Position numbers and translations under genes: made by a program. Below are positions 36,101 through 47,972 of a DNA stretch of 64,000 nucleotides, piece by piece. The stretch's first letter is position 1. Each line of letters opens with the position of its first letter. This DNA comes from Fragum whitleyi (lineage: Eukaryota > Mollusca > Bivalvia > Cardiida > Cardiidae), in the NCBI GenBank assembly GCA_948146395.1, contig OX411559.1, positions 41,702,739 to 41,766,738 of the forward strand. The letters are read 5' to 3'. The notes under the pieces are model-generated. The model had not been told where the DNA came from, made no database searches, and saw only the letters and a program-made list of their open reading frames with translations.

Positions 36101-36784
36101 TGTTATTGGGTAATGGGCTTCTTATCTCTAAGCAATCAACAAAAGATATCTTCATCTCTGAAATTGAAATCATTTTGCACAAATATTCCTCATCGCGAGA
36201 AGCCCGTTTTCGCCTGGCAAAACTCGATTGATTGAATTGGCTCGACTGAATGCGCCTTACCCACTTTGCAATTATGTCGCAAAGAGTATTGGAGGAGCAA
36301 CTTATCTATCTTTCGACTTTTACGGTCCAAAGATCTACAGCATAACTAGAAATTATCTTTTTCTTTGATTATTCCTCTCCCCAAATGTAATAAATCATAT
36401 TCCGTCCGAATTTCCCGTCATTTTCCATCCTTGATTATCAGTATTCTGTCAATCACTATTCTTATAAACATTTCTCTTTTTCTTTTTTTTTTACGTTTAA
36501 ACGTAATAAAAACGTAAATTTTAAAAACAGGTTTTCATTTTTAAAAAAAAAGTACACATAGTTGGACTCCGTTTTCAAAGACTTACATTGAATATTTTAC
36601 ACTCTATATTCAAAATGCAATTTGTAAAAGATTGAATATCTCTACTTTATACATACATACATACTATAAAGTATAGACATTAAATCTATTTATATCTTTA
36701 TACCGAACAACTTTGAAAAGGAGGCGAATACGTGTGTATGTTCACCACTTTTTGAGTACAGTCGCATGTAAAAAGAGTAATTTT
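36101..36784. other. Unassigned region
   Basis: Contains an ATACATACATACATAC tract at about 36650; no gene seen. Confidence 0.5.
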
Positions 36785-37315
36785 ACAGTTAACAACATCA
36801 TGACATTGACACAATTTTGGAATGATTTCTGAGTGATTGTGAATAAGTGTGTGAAGTGACTTTAAAGGAAATTAAAGGAAGGTAATCCAATGTTGCTAAT
36901 TTTGTTCAGGATGAACAAAATTATCGATATTGATTACCCCCCCTTTAATAAAATATGCATACAAGTTCTAAAGATAGCTTCCTATTTCTCCAAGAATCTT
37001 TAAAACGCTCACAATTTAAATTGTGTCTGTGAAATCGCGGTTTTTCTCTATCCAAATTAAATTTTATTTTCGATGACGTTGTTGATTCTATATTTTCAGT
37101 TTTGTCGGTTAAAAAGCTCATGTGAGCTAATGTTTATTGTTGTACTGTCTTGCCGACTTGAAATAAAATTTACTTACTTACTTACTTACTTAATGGGTTT
37201 GAGAGTTTTTGAATGGTACGAGTGGGTGTTTGAAATGAATAAATGGAGCGCTGAGTGAACGATTTAGAATGGTTTTGATTGGTGTAAATGTCGATTTCAT
37301 GATGTAACTAACTGT
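36785..37315 (+). mobile_element. M1 MITE carrying a LINE tail
   Basis: Starts ACAGTTAACAACATCATGAC and ends ATGATGTAACTAACTGT. The right half is split at about 37090-37194 by a retroelement 3' tail. Confidence 0.83.
37095..37194 (+). mobile_element. LINE 3' tail with (CTTA)n
   Basis: GACTTGAAATAAAATTTACTT runs into five CTTA repeats. A polyadenylation-like AATAAA followed by a simple-repeat tail is the signature of a severely truncated non-LTR insertion. Confidence 0.6.
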
Positions 37316-37374
37316 ATCATTGTATGCATCTGATTAACATACAGTCATGGTCTTATTAATTCTAGATGACAATT

Positions 37375-37614
37375 GAGCATGTGCGTGACATTTCCAACAA
37401 TTTCACATATGCGCAAAGTAACGACTATGGTTAGCCTATGTTGCCGCACAGTCTGACCAGAGTCTTCACCATGGGCCTTGCAGAAAGATAATATGTAAAC
37501 CCCTTTCCAGATGGTTAGTGAACAAAATGAATTGTGTTGTATTGTTGTATAGTCACTAACATGTATATCCATTACATGCATGTGGAATTGTTGGAAATGT
37601 CACGCACAGGCTCA
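37375..37614. mobile_element. MITE M6, copy 2
   Basis: GAGCATGTGCGTGACATTTC to AAATGTCACGCACAGGCTC; the internal CCGCACAGTCTGACCAGAGT is conserved. Confidence 0.85.
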
Positions 37615-37797
37615 ATTACTTTTCTAGAAACCGGAACAAATGGGCAGTTCGGTTAAACGTAGTCCCAATTCATAAGTGAGAAAGAGGTTCACTTAATATG
37701 ATCCTGTTTATCAAACGATGACGCACGCAGTAACATTCGAAAAATTAAAACTGCATAACAATCAGAATGCTGTGACTTCAAAAAGAAAACAGGACGC

Positions 37798-38022
37798 ATG
37801 TATAAGACCTTTCTTGGAAGCGGTGCTTTGATCACAACACAGCAAGTTACTACAAGACCTTTTGAGCACCCGTCAACAAACAATCTGAATTCATTCGATC
37901 GCAGCTTGCTACATTTTCGTTCTAACCTCAACCACAAAAGAACCATGAAGACTAACGAGGAACATGACGTCGTTTTGCGTCACGTTACATACGGAAATTC
38001 AGACGATGCGTCAATTCGTTAA
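37798..38022 (+). other. Isolated 74-codon open frame
   Basis: MYKTFLGSGALITTQQ to YGNSDDASIR. Its composition is somewhat more even than the flanks, and an AG acceptor-like AAAACAG lies just upstream. No homology recognised and no second exon seen. Confidence 0.15.
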
Positions 38023-39248
38023 TCACGTTTGTTTTAACGTCTAGAAGAGTTCACGATATTTGCAACACGAAAATACAATGAACGAGGGCTAGAGAAGCCT
38101 TTTTATTTTATCAAAACGTTACATAAAAAAATACATAATAATGAATACCTAAATATTCGACACCGAACTTTTGTCATAAATTTAAAAGCTCATGTCGATG
38201 ATTTGTATTGCATTCAGCCTCTATCAAAACACATTTCAGCCGAGACATTAAAACAACACATACTACTTCTTCTGCAGACATTTCATAGAATATGAGCAGA
38301 ATGTAACGCGATTCCAATGCAATTCGGTTTACATTTATTATATATATTTTTGTTTGTTTAATTCGTTTGAATTAAGTCTTTTATTATTATTTTTGTAGAG
38401 TTTTGTCTGTGTTTTATAAAAGTGATACTAATGACATTCTTATCTTTATCATCATTTTTGGGTTGGAGGTTGGTACTTTTAAGATAGAAGATCATTGTAT
38501 GTAACCACTTTAAGAGCTATTCGCAAACATAAAACAAATGTTTAAACAATGTTTCCCCACAAAAAATACATTTGAACTTTATGGTTCCTGGGGTACAAAA
38601 GATATCAAATGGTGGGCAAATGGATATCTTATCTATGATTGCTAATGATAGTTCCCTGTTTCTATTCTTAACCGAACTTAAACCAACTGAATTTTCGTAA
38701 CAAAATTTTGTGTTGAAACCCTCTTCGAAAATCTTTAGAATGATATTGATATAATGTCTTATTTTTACATTTTTTCTTACGGCTCTGCATTTGGCCTTTT
38801 GTCCGTTTCTTTTTTTCTTCTAACAGGCTTATTTGAACTAAAAAACTAACAAGGAACTGACAAGTGGAAAAAAAAACATAGTTAAATAGTCTCAAATGTC
38901 TGAACACCGCAGTATACTCGCCGTCAAAACTCAGAAGACTTGCCACGAGAGCGCGAGGTACAGTCGTCGAAGTTTCTCTATTGGCGCAGTACAAGCGTCA
39001 TAGGCGCTCGATGAATCGTAGTAGTAAAGCAATTTATCGCTGTAGAAGCGCATTAAAATCGAAACACCAGTGCGATAGGAGCGCCCTGACATCGCCATAA
39101 ACGACGTGAATGCGCAGAGTTTACTCTCCCCCACCCCCGCCCCGAATTGTAGGAACATTTTCCGGCGATCTGAAAAGTTCTTGATCACCGTGGGTGCTCA
39201 GTGCAGTGCCGTATAATGTGACAAGCCTATTACTGTATAACTTGCATG
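38023..39248. other. Unassigned region, GC-richer at its right end
   Basis: From about 38900 to 39180 the sequence is unusually GC-rich for this window (GCGCCCTGACATCGCC, CCCCCACCCCCGCCCCG) just before the S1 SINE. It could be a promoter or a retroposed fragment; no open frame convinces. Confidence 0.4.
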
Positions 39249-39530
39249 CCGCCGTCATAGCGCAGTTGGTAGCGCGTCGGACTGTCATTGAAGAGGTCCT
39301 TGGTTCGATCCCCGACGGCGGCATTTATTCTTTCCGATTTCTCACCAATGGACCGATAAATCGTAGACCTATGTATATGTAAGTTAGTACCTGGGGGCTA
39401 AGAAAGGATGTAAAGGTAGTTCTGGTGTGAGAAATGCCAGAAATCCATTGTTAGGTGCTCCAGCCGCCGCGACATAGCTGGAATATTGTTGAAAGCGGCG
39501 TAAATACCCATTCAAACAACCAAACTTTAT
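39249..39530 (+). mobile_element. S1 SINE, complete, with tRNA-like head
   Basis: The head GCCGCCGTCATAGCGCAGTT ... GGTTCGATCCCCGACGGCGGC keeps a 7-bp acceptor stem, A box (TAGCGCAGTTGG) and B box (GGTTCGATCCC). The anticodon arm does not fold properly, and about 200 bases of SINE body follow, ending GCTGGAATATTGTTGAAAGC then GGCGTAAA. The head most resembles tRNA-Met-like sequence, but this is a retroposon, not a working tRNA gene. Confidence 0.85.
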
Positions 39531-39611
39531 AGTTTGAAAGCAGTTTGCACCTTTTTTCATGCTTTTCCACAGAAAATTATTTTAGGATGTCATTTAAAGC
39601 AGAGGAACATC

Positions 39612-39852
39612 AGGGCCTGAGGTTATAAAACTTTTCTCAGGCTCAATTCAAAATTTTCTCGAATTTCAAATTGAGATTTAAGCCGTTATTCTGTTTAAAT
39701 ACATATTTCAATGTATTAACATAAAAGATGGTATTGATAAGTTGTTATAAATAACAACTTATCAATATCATCTTTATTTTCATACATTTATTTAGATCTA
39801 AAATATAGAAAATTGAGCCTGAGCCTGACAAAATTTTTATAACCTTGGGCCT
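39612..39852. mobile_element. MITE family M2, copy 2
   Basis: Starts GGCCTGAGGTTATAAAACTT and ends with its imperfect complement before GGGCCTCG. The central palindrome TTGATAAGTTGTTATAAATA continues into its mirror. Confidence 0.85.
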
Positions 39853-40104
39853 CGAAACAAGTTGATGATAGAGCGGTTTAATTCACTCGAATGTAATTCT
39901 ACAACGTTTCCAAACAAACTTTGAACAGTTATACCTCGGTTTAAGTCATGTATTTTTTGTACACATGTACACACAATCTTGGACCTGGAACTACATCTCT
40001 TAAGCCTTAAATGATAAATTACTTTGACCAGTGGTGCGTAGGGATTCGAACCGTTAATCCATTGTTTTTCTTGGTTCATAAATCGGCTACCCTAGCCACT
40101 AAGT

Positions 40105-40500
40105 ACAGTTAGTTACCATCATGAAATTGAAATTCATCTAAATCAAAACCATTCTAAATCGCTAACACACCGCTCCATTCATTCATTGATTCATTTATTC
40201 ATTCAATCATTCATTCATTCAAAACACAAACTCAAATCATTAAAAAACGTTCCAAAATGACTAAAATGATAAAATCAACAGCTACATTAAAAAGGGATGT
40301 AAATAGGAAAAAATGCGATTTCACAGATATAATTGAAATCTGATTGGTTCTAGAAGAAATAGGCAGCTATTTATAGAACTTGTTTGCATATTTTTTTAAA
40401 GGCAGGTAATAAATTTCGCTTATTTTGTTCATCTTGAACAACATTAGCGGTATTAGATTACCTCCCTTTAATTTCACCCAAAACACACTCATTAACTGTA
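40105..40500 (-). mobile_element. M1 MITE, nearly full length
   Basis: Starts ACAGTTAGTTACCATCATGA. It contains an ATTCATTC-repeat expansion near 40185-40220 and ends abruptly at CACTCATTAACTGTA, missing part of the right side. Confidence 0.8.
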
Positions 40501-41465
40501 TCTATGTTGAACGCCCTTTGAACTAGATTTGAATAAAATTCAACCAGTATATTGTTGCAGACGTGGAGATTTCCCACCAGCAAACTTCAAAATAGATTAA
40601 AATGAATAATAACTTTTATTTACGTTTAAACCCAATGCATCAGAGGAATTTAACATGCATGCATACAAACAATTTAAGGAAAATCGAATGTGAAAATCTG
40701 ACTTTAAAGAAACTTTTGTTTAAAATTGAATTACCCCACGTCGGCGTAGTAATTCCAATAAGATAAAACTTCACACGCGAAATAATTCCCTTTATTTGCC
40801 GATTCCGCCGGCTAAAACTAGTTCTAAATGAAGTTTTGATCTTCTCTGAACGTAAAGGAGGTAAAAAGATATCTCGGCTGAAACCGATAACCTTCGGGAA
40901 TATTAAACTGATTTGATTGCGATAAAGTTTGTTGCTAGAACTCGGTTAACCCTTACTTCGTTAAAGATCGGTATATATCGGAAGTAATAGAAATTAACAA
41001 TTGAGATCGTGTCTATAATAAGATATAGGCGGATCGCAATAGTGGTTTTTTTTCAAATAAATGTCATATGTTCGATTTTTATATCTAGAAAAAATTCAAA
41101 GAAATCATTAATTGTTTGTGTAAACAAAACTTGCGAATGATAGAAAATCAGAAGAAAATACGGAGATATCCGAGCAGGTACCTATTCTACGAACGAATTG
41201 ATTCGGAACGTTTCGTGGGCAGGAGAAAGAAACAATTGTACCTGAACAAATGATAAATGCCTGAATGAATTACAAAGCCTCTCGACTGTATTTATTCTTG
41301 TTTTTATAGCATATCGCACGCTGAAAATCATGCCAAGTTGCTTAGTGATACCTTTTTCCTAATTAACCCACAGCCATTATACAAATAACCTAATTATTTA
41401 CTAAGAACTACTCACAGATATACCGGAGTTGTCTGGGAGTTTTAAGACCTATATTTATTTTGAAT
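40501..41465. other. Unassigned region
   Basis: No repeat shared within the window and no exon signal recognised. Confidence 0.5.
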
Positions 41466-41661
41466 ACAATTAATTCACACCATGGAAGTGATACTCATCT
41501 CGATCAAAAGCATTCCAAATCACTCGCTCAGCGCTCCAATATTTCATTCCAAACACTCAATCTGTTGATATTATTTTACCTCCCATTAATTTCATTCCAA
41601 ACTCCTCAACTCATTCAATATCATTCCGAAAATCGTCAATTTTACGATGTTATTTACTGTA
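41466..41661 (-). mobile_element. M1 MITE, internally deleted
   Basis: Both ends are present (GATACTCATCTCGATCAAAA; TTTTACGATGTTATTTACTG), but the middle is reduced to TTACCTCCCATTAATTTCAT. Confidence 0.75.
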
Positions 41662-41799
41662 CGTAGGTTGATGTTTTTTTTGGAAAAATGTTCTTATATG
41701 TTAGCTCCTGTAACTGAAATCGCATTGGGCTTTTATCATCATAAATGCCCCACGTGTGCATGTCCGTGCGTCTGTCCGTAAACAGTTTTTTAAATCCTT

Positions 41800-41963
41800 T
41801 TAAGGTAGTGGACCCGTAATAACTCCGCAACTTTTCGGAAGTAATCACTTTAACAATGTTGACCGAGGTTTCCTTATGATTTTCATTAGGAAACCTCGGT
41901 CGACATTGTGAAAGATCATATGTTTGAGAATGTTGTGGAACTATTACGGGTCCACTACCTTAA
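41800..41963. mobile_element. Foldback MITE with TTAA ends, copy 2
   Basis: TTAAGGTAGTGGACCCGTAA to TTACGGGTCCACTACCTTAA, an almost complete palindrome over 164 bases, with GACCGAGGTTTCCT in the central arms. Confidence 0.88.
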
Positions 41964-42711
41964 TAACATGCACCAAAATAAAACAATTCATTTCGGGTAA
42001 AAGTGGCGGAAATTTTTCAACCCGATAATGTCCCAAAATACGGTTATTAAGCAATGAGTTACTATTACCCTTGCATCAGGGTTGCAATTCAAAGGACTGT
42101 ACTGTAAAAATCTTGTCTATAATTTGAAAATAAAGGGTTGAAAGAAAGGATTGTATATATCACAGGAAATTACCAGAAATCATTGTTATGGTAACAGAAA
42201 TCGTAAATTTTCAAAAACACCTTCCTGAAATAATCACGTGGCTGTGGTATCATAAAAATGGCTTTCTGAACGCAAATCTGCATTTAATTTTGATTATGTT
42301 TCTATTATCGTTTTTTTTTTTTTTTTTCTTTTTTTTTTCTTTTTTTATTTTATTTTTTTTCTTATAATGTTGAAACTGTTTTATGCAAGATTCTTTGATC
42401 GGGCTGATTTCGGCAATATCCGGAAGACGTGGGACACTACGGAATTGCCTTTAAAGCGTTGTTATAATGAATTCACTTCGTCGTTTGTTTCCGCTAGTTC
42501 ATTCCAATAAGTTTCCGTGGAATACGAAGAAACCCGGGAAATCCCGATATCGAACCGATTCCAAAATCGTGCTTTACATACAGAAATGTATCGATCTCTT
42601 TATAAAAATCTAAATTGATTAATTTACCATACGGAAAGGCATATTCATCTTGTGAACTATAAATGTAGACTAATACTTATCAAGAGCCCCAGATTTGAAA
42701 TGCGCATTTGA
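41964..42711. other. Unassigned region
   Basis: Only the poly-T tract at 42309-42362 stands out. Confidence 0.5.
42309..42362 (+). repeat. Poly-T tract
   Basis: About 50 bases almost wholly T, broken by single C or A. Confidence 0.85.
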
Positions 42712-42960
42712 TACAGTTCTGAACATCGTAAAATTGAAAAGATGAATGATTTTGGAATGGTTTTGGAATGAAATTGAATGAGTGTGTCGAGCAACTTTTT
42801 GTTGAAATTCAAGGAAGGTAATCCAATATCGCTAATTTTGTTCATCATGAACAAAATTGGCGATATTAATTACCTCCCTTTAATAAATTATTCATACAAG
42901 TTCTATAGATAGTTTGCTATCTCTTCAAGGACCAATCAGACTTTGTAATCCTAAATGCAG
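42712..42960 (+). mobile_element. M1 MITE, right-truncated
   Basis: Starts ACAGTTCTGAACATCGTAAA. The central palindrome is nearly perfect at about 42825-42865; the right half is missing after GGACCAATCAGACT. Confidence 0.8.
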
Positions 42961-43029
42961 GATAGCAGTTTATTTATTACTGATTAATGAATTCAATTAC
43001 AAGGGTGCGATTTAAGTCTTTTTTGTCAT

Positions 43030-43165
43030 GAATCAGATCTATGTTCATAATTGTAAAACGTTAACGAGCGTTTAGAAATAATACCCGGCTTTGCACGTTA
43101 GTTCACTTGCAGAGCGAGGTAGCATTTCTTAAACGTTTCACGAACGCTTTCATTATGACTAGTTT
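43030..43165. repeat. Imperfect palindrome, AACGTTAACGAGCGTTT type
   Basis: AAAACGTTAACGAGCGTTTA at the left and AAACGTTTCACGAACGCTTT at the right, around ACCCGGCTTTGCACG. It resembles 46770-46890. Confidence 0.55.
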
Positions 43166-44112
43166 GTCAGCCTTGGGTTTGATATGAAAATAAGTCGAGT
43201 AGATCTTACGTCAGTAATTTTAAGAGTTTCAACGTATTCTAAATTTCACATTTTATGTAACTTGCACCAAATACATCGATAGTTTACGAATTCAATATGC
43301 TGGTTTATATTGAAAAAAAAAACAAAACAAACGCGCAACAGAATGTTTTATACAGAAAACGTGAAATAAGAGATTTGTTCAAGTTTGATAAGAGCATGAT
43401 TAGTTTTATTGCTCATTTAAAATTTAGAACAAATACTTCAGCAGCTGTTAACTGAAAGTTTCCCGGAAAAATGAATTAAAGCACTAAATATGTTAATAAA
43501 TGTTTTTTTTATAAGTTTTCTTTTCTTCCGATTATGTTTCTATATGCAAAATTTGAACAGTTCTTAGAAAATTTAAAAAGAAAGCTTTACATTCTCTGCA
43601 AAATTCGTACAATAACACGCTTGCTTAATTTTATTTGGCTTGTGGAACCCGTATGTATCCATTAAGTCGGCGGAACCCCTGAATATTGCGGATCCTGTGC
43701 GATCAAATTTGTTTTGATGCAACCGTAGGGATGTATCACAGCTACCCTAGAACTTGCTATTCTTATGTACAAGAGACTGGGTTCGAAATGGCCATAAAGT
43801 GCAATTCAAATATTTCATGACTGTCTAAAAAATCTTTAAAAAAAAATGGAGGTCTAATCTATCTACATAGCGCATTGTGAAGACTCTTGTCGGACTGTGC
43901 TGATGAACAGACCGAGAAAAGACTTTGCTTGGCGCGTACTAGTATCAGAAATCGCAAAAATATTACAAAAACAGGAACATTTTTTAAACTCAAAAATTCG
44001 ATTATCGTGAAGTAAATTATGCCTTTCTCCAAAATCATGTTTGGAACTTTCGATGGACTTCTCACGATTACCCTATGTATATTGTAAACACCTTATGATC
44101 AATGCTATATAT
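43166..44112. other. Unassigned AT-rich region
   Basis: Holds the M6 fragment at 43868; otherwise nothing recognised before the tandem array. Confidence 0.5.
43868..43932. mobile_element. MITE M6, internal fragment
   Basis: TAGCGCATTGTGAAGACTCT and GACTGTGCTGATGAACAG match the inner part of copy 4; terminal repeats are missing. Confidence 0.5.
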
Positions 44113-44880
44113 GGCTGATAAATCGTACAGTCTTTGTACAAGGACCTCGCGATGACAACGTACAGTTATCGTATGGGAGTCGTGCGGTCAACACAAGGTA
44201 AAGCTGGTAAATCGTACAGTCTTTGTACAAGGACCTCACGATGACAGCGTACAGATATGGAATGAGAGCCGTGCGGTCAACACGTATAGCTGACAAATCG
44301 TACAGTCTTTGTACAGGGACCTCGCGATGACAGCGTACAGATATCGCATGGGAGTCATAAGGTCAACACAAGGTATAACTGATCAATCGTACAGTCTTTG
44401 TACAAGGACCTCGCGATGACAACGTACAGTTATCGTATGGCAGTCGTGCGGTCAACACAAGGTAAAGCTGATAAATCGTACAGTCTTTGTACAAGGACCT
44501 CACAATGAAAGCGTACAGAAATCGAATGGGAGCCGGTAGATCAACACAAGTTAAGCTGACAAATCGTACAGTATTTGTAAAAGGATCGCGATGACAGCGT
44601 AAAAATATCGAATGGGAGCCGTGCGGTGAACACAATGTAAAGCTGACAAATCGTACTGTATTTCTTCAAGGACCTCGCGATGACAGCGTACATATATTGA
44701 ATGGATTCTCTACGATCAACACTATATGACCACAAATAGTTACGTTTTTGTTCAAGGACCTCGCTTAGACAACGTACAGATATCGCATGGGAGCCGTACG
44801 GTCAACACACACACTATATATATATATTTAGCTGCCTTATCATTTGGTCTTTGTTCAAGGACCTCGCGATGACAATTTAT
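44113..44880 (-). repeat. Tandem array of about nine 88-91-bp units
   Basis: Units start near 44113, 44204, 44289, 44378, 44468, 44555, 44640, 44728 and 44830, each with AAATCGTACAGTCTTTGTAC and AAGGACCTCGCGATGACA. The outermost right units are the most degraded. Long frames through it arise from the repetition and are not taken as genes. Confidence 0.92.
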
Positions 44881-45164
44881 TTTGTGTTTGCCGTGTAATT
44901 AACGACACATCAGGCAATTTTTTTTTTACTTTAAGAAAATGATTAAGAAAAAAAACGCAATTTTTGTTAGTGCAAACGCCAAAAAACTGAAGAATGGCAG
45001 GCGACGAATGATTTAGTGTTACAGCTCACAAATTCCGAGAATACGTTGTTAATAGATAATGATATTAAATATCCTGTTCGAAAACAGTTACATAAATATT
45101 TCTGTTTTCTGTCAAATTCACACATACACAGATATGATTTAGACAATAACATATTGTATCTCGG

Positions 45165-46080
45165 TATAGTCCGTTTGACTTCTATATGGACCAACATTTC
45201 GCCGAAAATTTCAGAAATTAATTAATGAAACGCATATTTTTCTTGTCATATCATTTTTTCCAGCTAATACCATGACGAATTTGGGTTTTCAGAATTTTTG
45301 AATGTAAAATAATGATTTTGTCCGTCCGTCTACATGTTAACTTTCAGCATTTCATACCTACTTGTTACTGTATCAAACGGAACAGCGAATTGTATAACCA
45401 AAAATAGTACTGATTTGCATAGGGGCCGAGTCAAAAGAGTAAGATTTTAAGTGAATTGTATTACTATAAAATCGAGTTTTTCAATGTAATTAAGTTTGTC
45501 GAAGATTTTTGCTACCGTTGGATACCAAATCTGTGTATTTTCTCTCTTTCCTCAGAAACTGTTTGACCAGATAATTGATTATTGGTTCTATTCATTCTGA
45601 GATGAACCCTATATTTACATGTCAAGACCAATCAAAAAGCATTATTAAACTAAGTAGTTGGGAATTTCACGAGGAAAACTTGATGAAAAGGCGAGTACTA
45701 ACGGTAAAAATCACGTGCTATTCAAGATTAAGATGATATGACCGTCGATATGCTAATTAGCATGTCCAAATAAGGAATAATGGACATTTCATCTGTCAAA
45801 AGTTTAGTATAAAACCACGTGTTTTTACTATATTTGTTGACATTTTCTTACTATTGAACAGCCTCCATCACCCCTCGTGTTTAAGAACGGATAATGCGAA
45901 AATATTAACATTAACTAGATAGACAAAATCATTATTTTGAAATCATTTTATTTTCAAAAAATATTTTTGGAATGGTATTAAGCTGAAATTAAGATTTTAC
46001 TACATACAAATCCTTTATTCAAACACAATTTCATGTAATTGATGAAAAGGTTGGTCCATATAGAAGTCAAACGGACTATA
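45165..46080. mobile_element. Mariner-type element with perfect 31-bp inverted ends
   Basis: TATAGTCCGTTTGACTTCTA at 45165 continues through TATGGACCAAC and is matched exactly, inverted, at 46050-46080. TA lies at both ends. About 850 bases of AT-rich filler contain no transposase frame, so it is non-autonomous. It sits 20 bases from the TTAA MITE at 46101. Confidence 0.85.
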
Positions 46081-46100
46081 GGGCGCCAGGCGTTTTCAAT

Positions 46101-46322
46101 TTAATCCTGTTTTTCAAAAATTTCGACCTGCAAAATTTCAAAGGTTTTGTAAATCATATTTTAAAGTGGATAAAATTGGAAAATAACCATTCAGTAGGGT
46201 AGAAAATAGTGTGGGAAAAGAAGAAATTGTTTGTCAGAAGCAATTTCTTCTTTTTCGCAATGTTTTCGCAATCATAAAATCACAGGCACGTTAAAAGCAG
46301 GGATTAAACAGCAAAGGGTTAA
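46101..46322. mobile_element. TTAA-flanked MITE, piggyBac/Kolobok type, copy 2 (inverted)
   Basis: Reverse complement of the 15461 element (shared GTAGGGTAGAAAATAGTGTG). The left end lost about five bases of CCCTT; the right end is intact (CAGCAAAGGGTTAA). Confidence 0.82.
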
Positions 46323-46584
46323 ACAGATTGCTCTAGAATAATGTAACTTTCATGAAAAATAAATCAAATTGATTTACATATGCAGTGTGTGGTAGATGAA
46401 TACATTAATGCAAAAATAGAGTTTTTGTAAACTAGTAAATTATATAGTTAGAAAGAACTCTAAGCTCTATACCGATAGTCAAAAAAGATAATTGCATATA
46501 AAAATAAACTTATAATATGAAAGTATGTCGTGACTAAAGAAAAAACGTATAATTAAGTGTTTGATTAAGGATGTTACCTGCTAA

Positions 46585-46650
46585 TTTTATTTATTATTTT
46601 TTTATTTATTTATTTATTTATTATTATTATTTATATTTTTTTTTTACTTT
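46585..46650 (+). repeat. (TTTA)n microsatellite
   Basis: TTTATTTATTTATTTA with flanking T runs. Confidence 0.85.
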
Positions 46651-46769
46651 TACTTTGTGGAACTCATTGAGTGCTATCATTATACAGTTTAATTGCCTAA
46701 AAAAGTGGTCAAAAAGACACATTTAACAGTAAAGTTTCACAGATCAAACAGAGAAAACAGTCCTGTGTT

Positions 46770-46890
46770 CAGGATGTTAAAACGTTTCGCGAGCGCTTTG
46801 AGATGATAACCTGCTTTGCAAGTGCATATGCGCGCATAGCGAGGTATCATTTCGAAAACGTTTCGCTAACGCTTTCAACCTGTTCGCAGG
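46770..46890. repeat. Imperfect palindrome, related to 43030-43165
   Basis: AAAACGTTTCGCGAGCGCTT and AAACGTTTCGCTAACGCTTT around ACCTGCTTTGCAAGTGC, with GTATCATTTC in the right arm. Confidence 0.55.
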
Positions 46891-47049
46891 CTCTTTTGTT
46901 TGCCACAAAGTAGTCGTTTAGAATCTATTCACTAAAGCAGGGGAAATAACCTTTACAATTTGACCAGTAACAAATCAAATAGTTACCTCCCTTATTTCAA
47001 ATACCAATTATCTGAACTAAGCGACAAATGGGAAACAAACTTTATGAAT

Positions 47050-47395
47050 TACAGTTCGAAACATCGTGAAATTGACGAGTTGGATGATGTTGAATTGACT
47101 TTGTAATGATATTATACGAGTGTGTTGAGCGAGTTTTAAATGAAATTTAAGGGAGGTAATACAGTATCGCTAATTTTGTTCAAGACGAACAAAATTAGCG
47201 AAATCTATCACCTCCCGTTAATGAAATAAGTGTGAAAGTTCAATAAATACATGTAACTATGCATGAGTTCACGAGCCAACTAGCCGCTAAATTAAATTAA
47301 GTCATTGAAATAACTGACATTTTTGATACGTAGTTAATGATATTATGTTTAAGAGTTTCGAGGCGTTTTCGAATGGTTCGTAGAAAAATTCAAAA
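47050..47395 (+). mobile_element. M1 MITE, right-truncated
   Basis: Starts ACAGTTCGAAACATCGTGAA. The palindrome is present (TATCGCTAATTTTGTTCAAG and mirror). It ends after GAGGCGTTTTCGAATGGTT. Confidence 0.8.
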
Positions 47396-47500
47396 TTCCT
47401 GCTTCAGAATAACAAACATTGGTGAGCGCCATAGAACTGGTACCCTGCATCACCAAGTCAGGTTGATCTAATGCTTGTTTCAAACTCGGAACACACGTTT

Positions 47501-47700
47501 AACCTGGCTCCCGTCCCAGTGATCTGAAGTATTGTGAAATGAGGAATTCAACTAGAGAAAGTATAATTTCTTATCAGTTTAATATTTCTCTGACTGGCCG
47601 ATCAATGTCAGTTTTTGAGAATATGGGAGGTAATTTGAAATAGTAAAACATGAGTGGTGTACCTTATCTAACACTAACTGACAGCCTGGGAGCCAGGCTA
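47501..47700. mobile_element. MITE M7, copy 1
   Basis: AACCTGGCTCCCGTCCCAGT to CAGCCTGGGAGCCAGGCT, about 200 bases. It shares a long near-identical body with 56863-57074. Confidence 0.82.
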
Positions 47701-47972
47701 GCACGCGTTATGCTCCGTTATAATCATTATCTTTTTTTTTCCTTTTATTTTGACTCGGGCTGTAAGAGAACAGAAGGCCGCCGTTGAGGGTGGTTCCGTA
47801 AAACGACCGCACTATGCATTTTATCACATTCACCATGCAATATCGTAGCGTCTGTAGATCGTCAACATTATTATCAAAGGGAAGGAGTTTTATCCCAATG
47901 AAAATGAAACGAATTGGTTTATTCTAATTAAAAACAAATATATATATAGATAATATATATATAACCTAGATC

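Noticed and set aside
37689..37946. 85-codon minus-strand frame overlapping the 37798-38022 plus frame
   Set aside because: No exon signals; the two strands are open together by chance composition.
39249..39321. Possible functional tRNA gene
   Set aside because: Acceptor stem and A/B boxes are good, but the anticodon arm does not fold and a SINE body follows directly.
44105..44735. Overlapping repetitive minus-strand frames
   Set aside because: Produced by the 88-91-bp tandem array; unit length varies, so the frame would not be kept.
44113..44880. CRISPR-like array
   Set aside because: The entire unit is repeated, with no unique spacers, in a eukaryotic genome.
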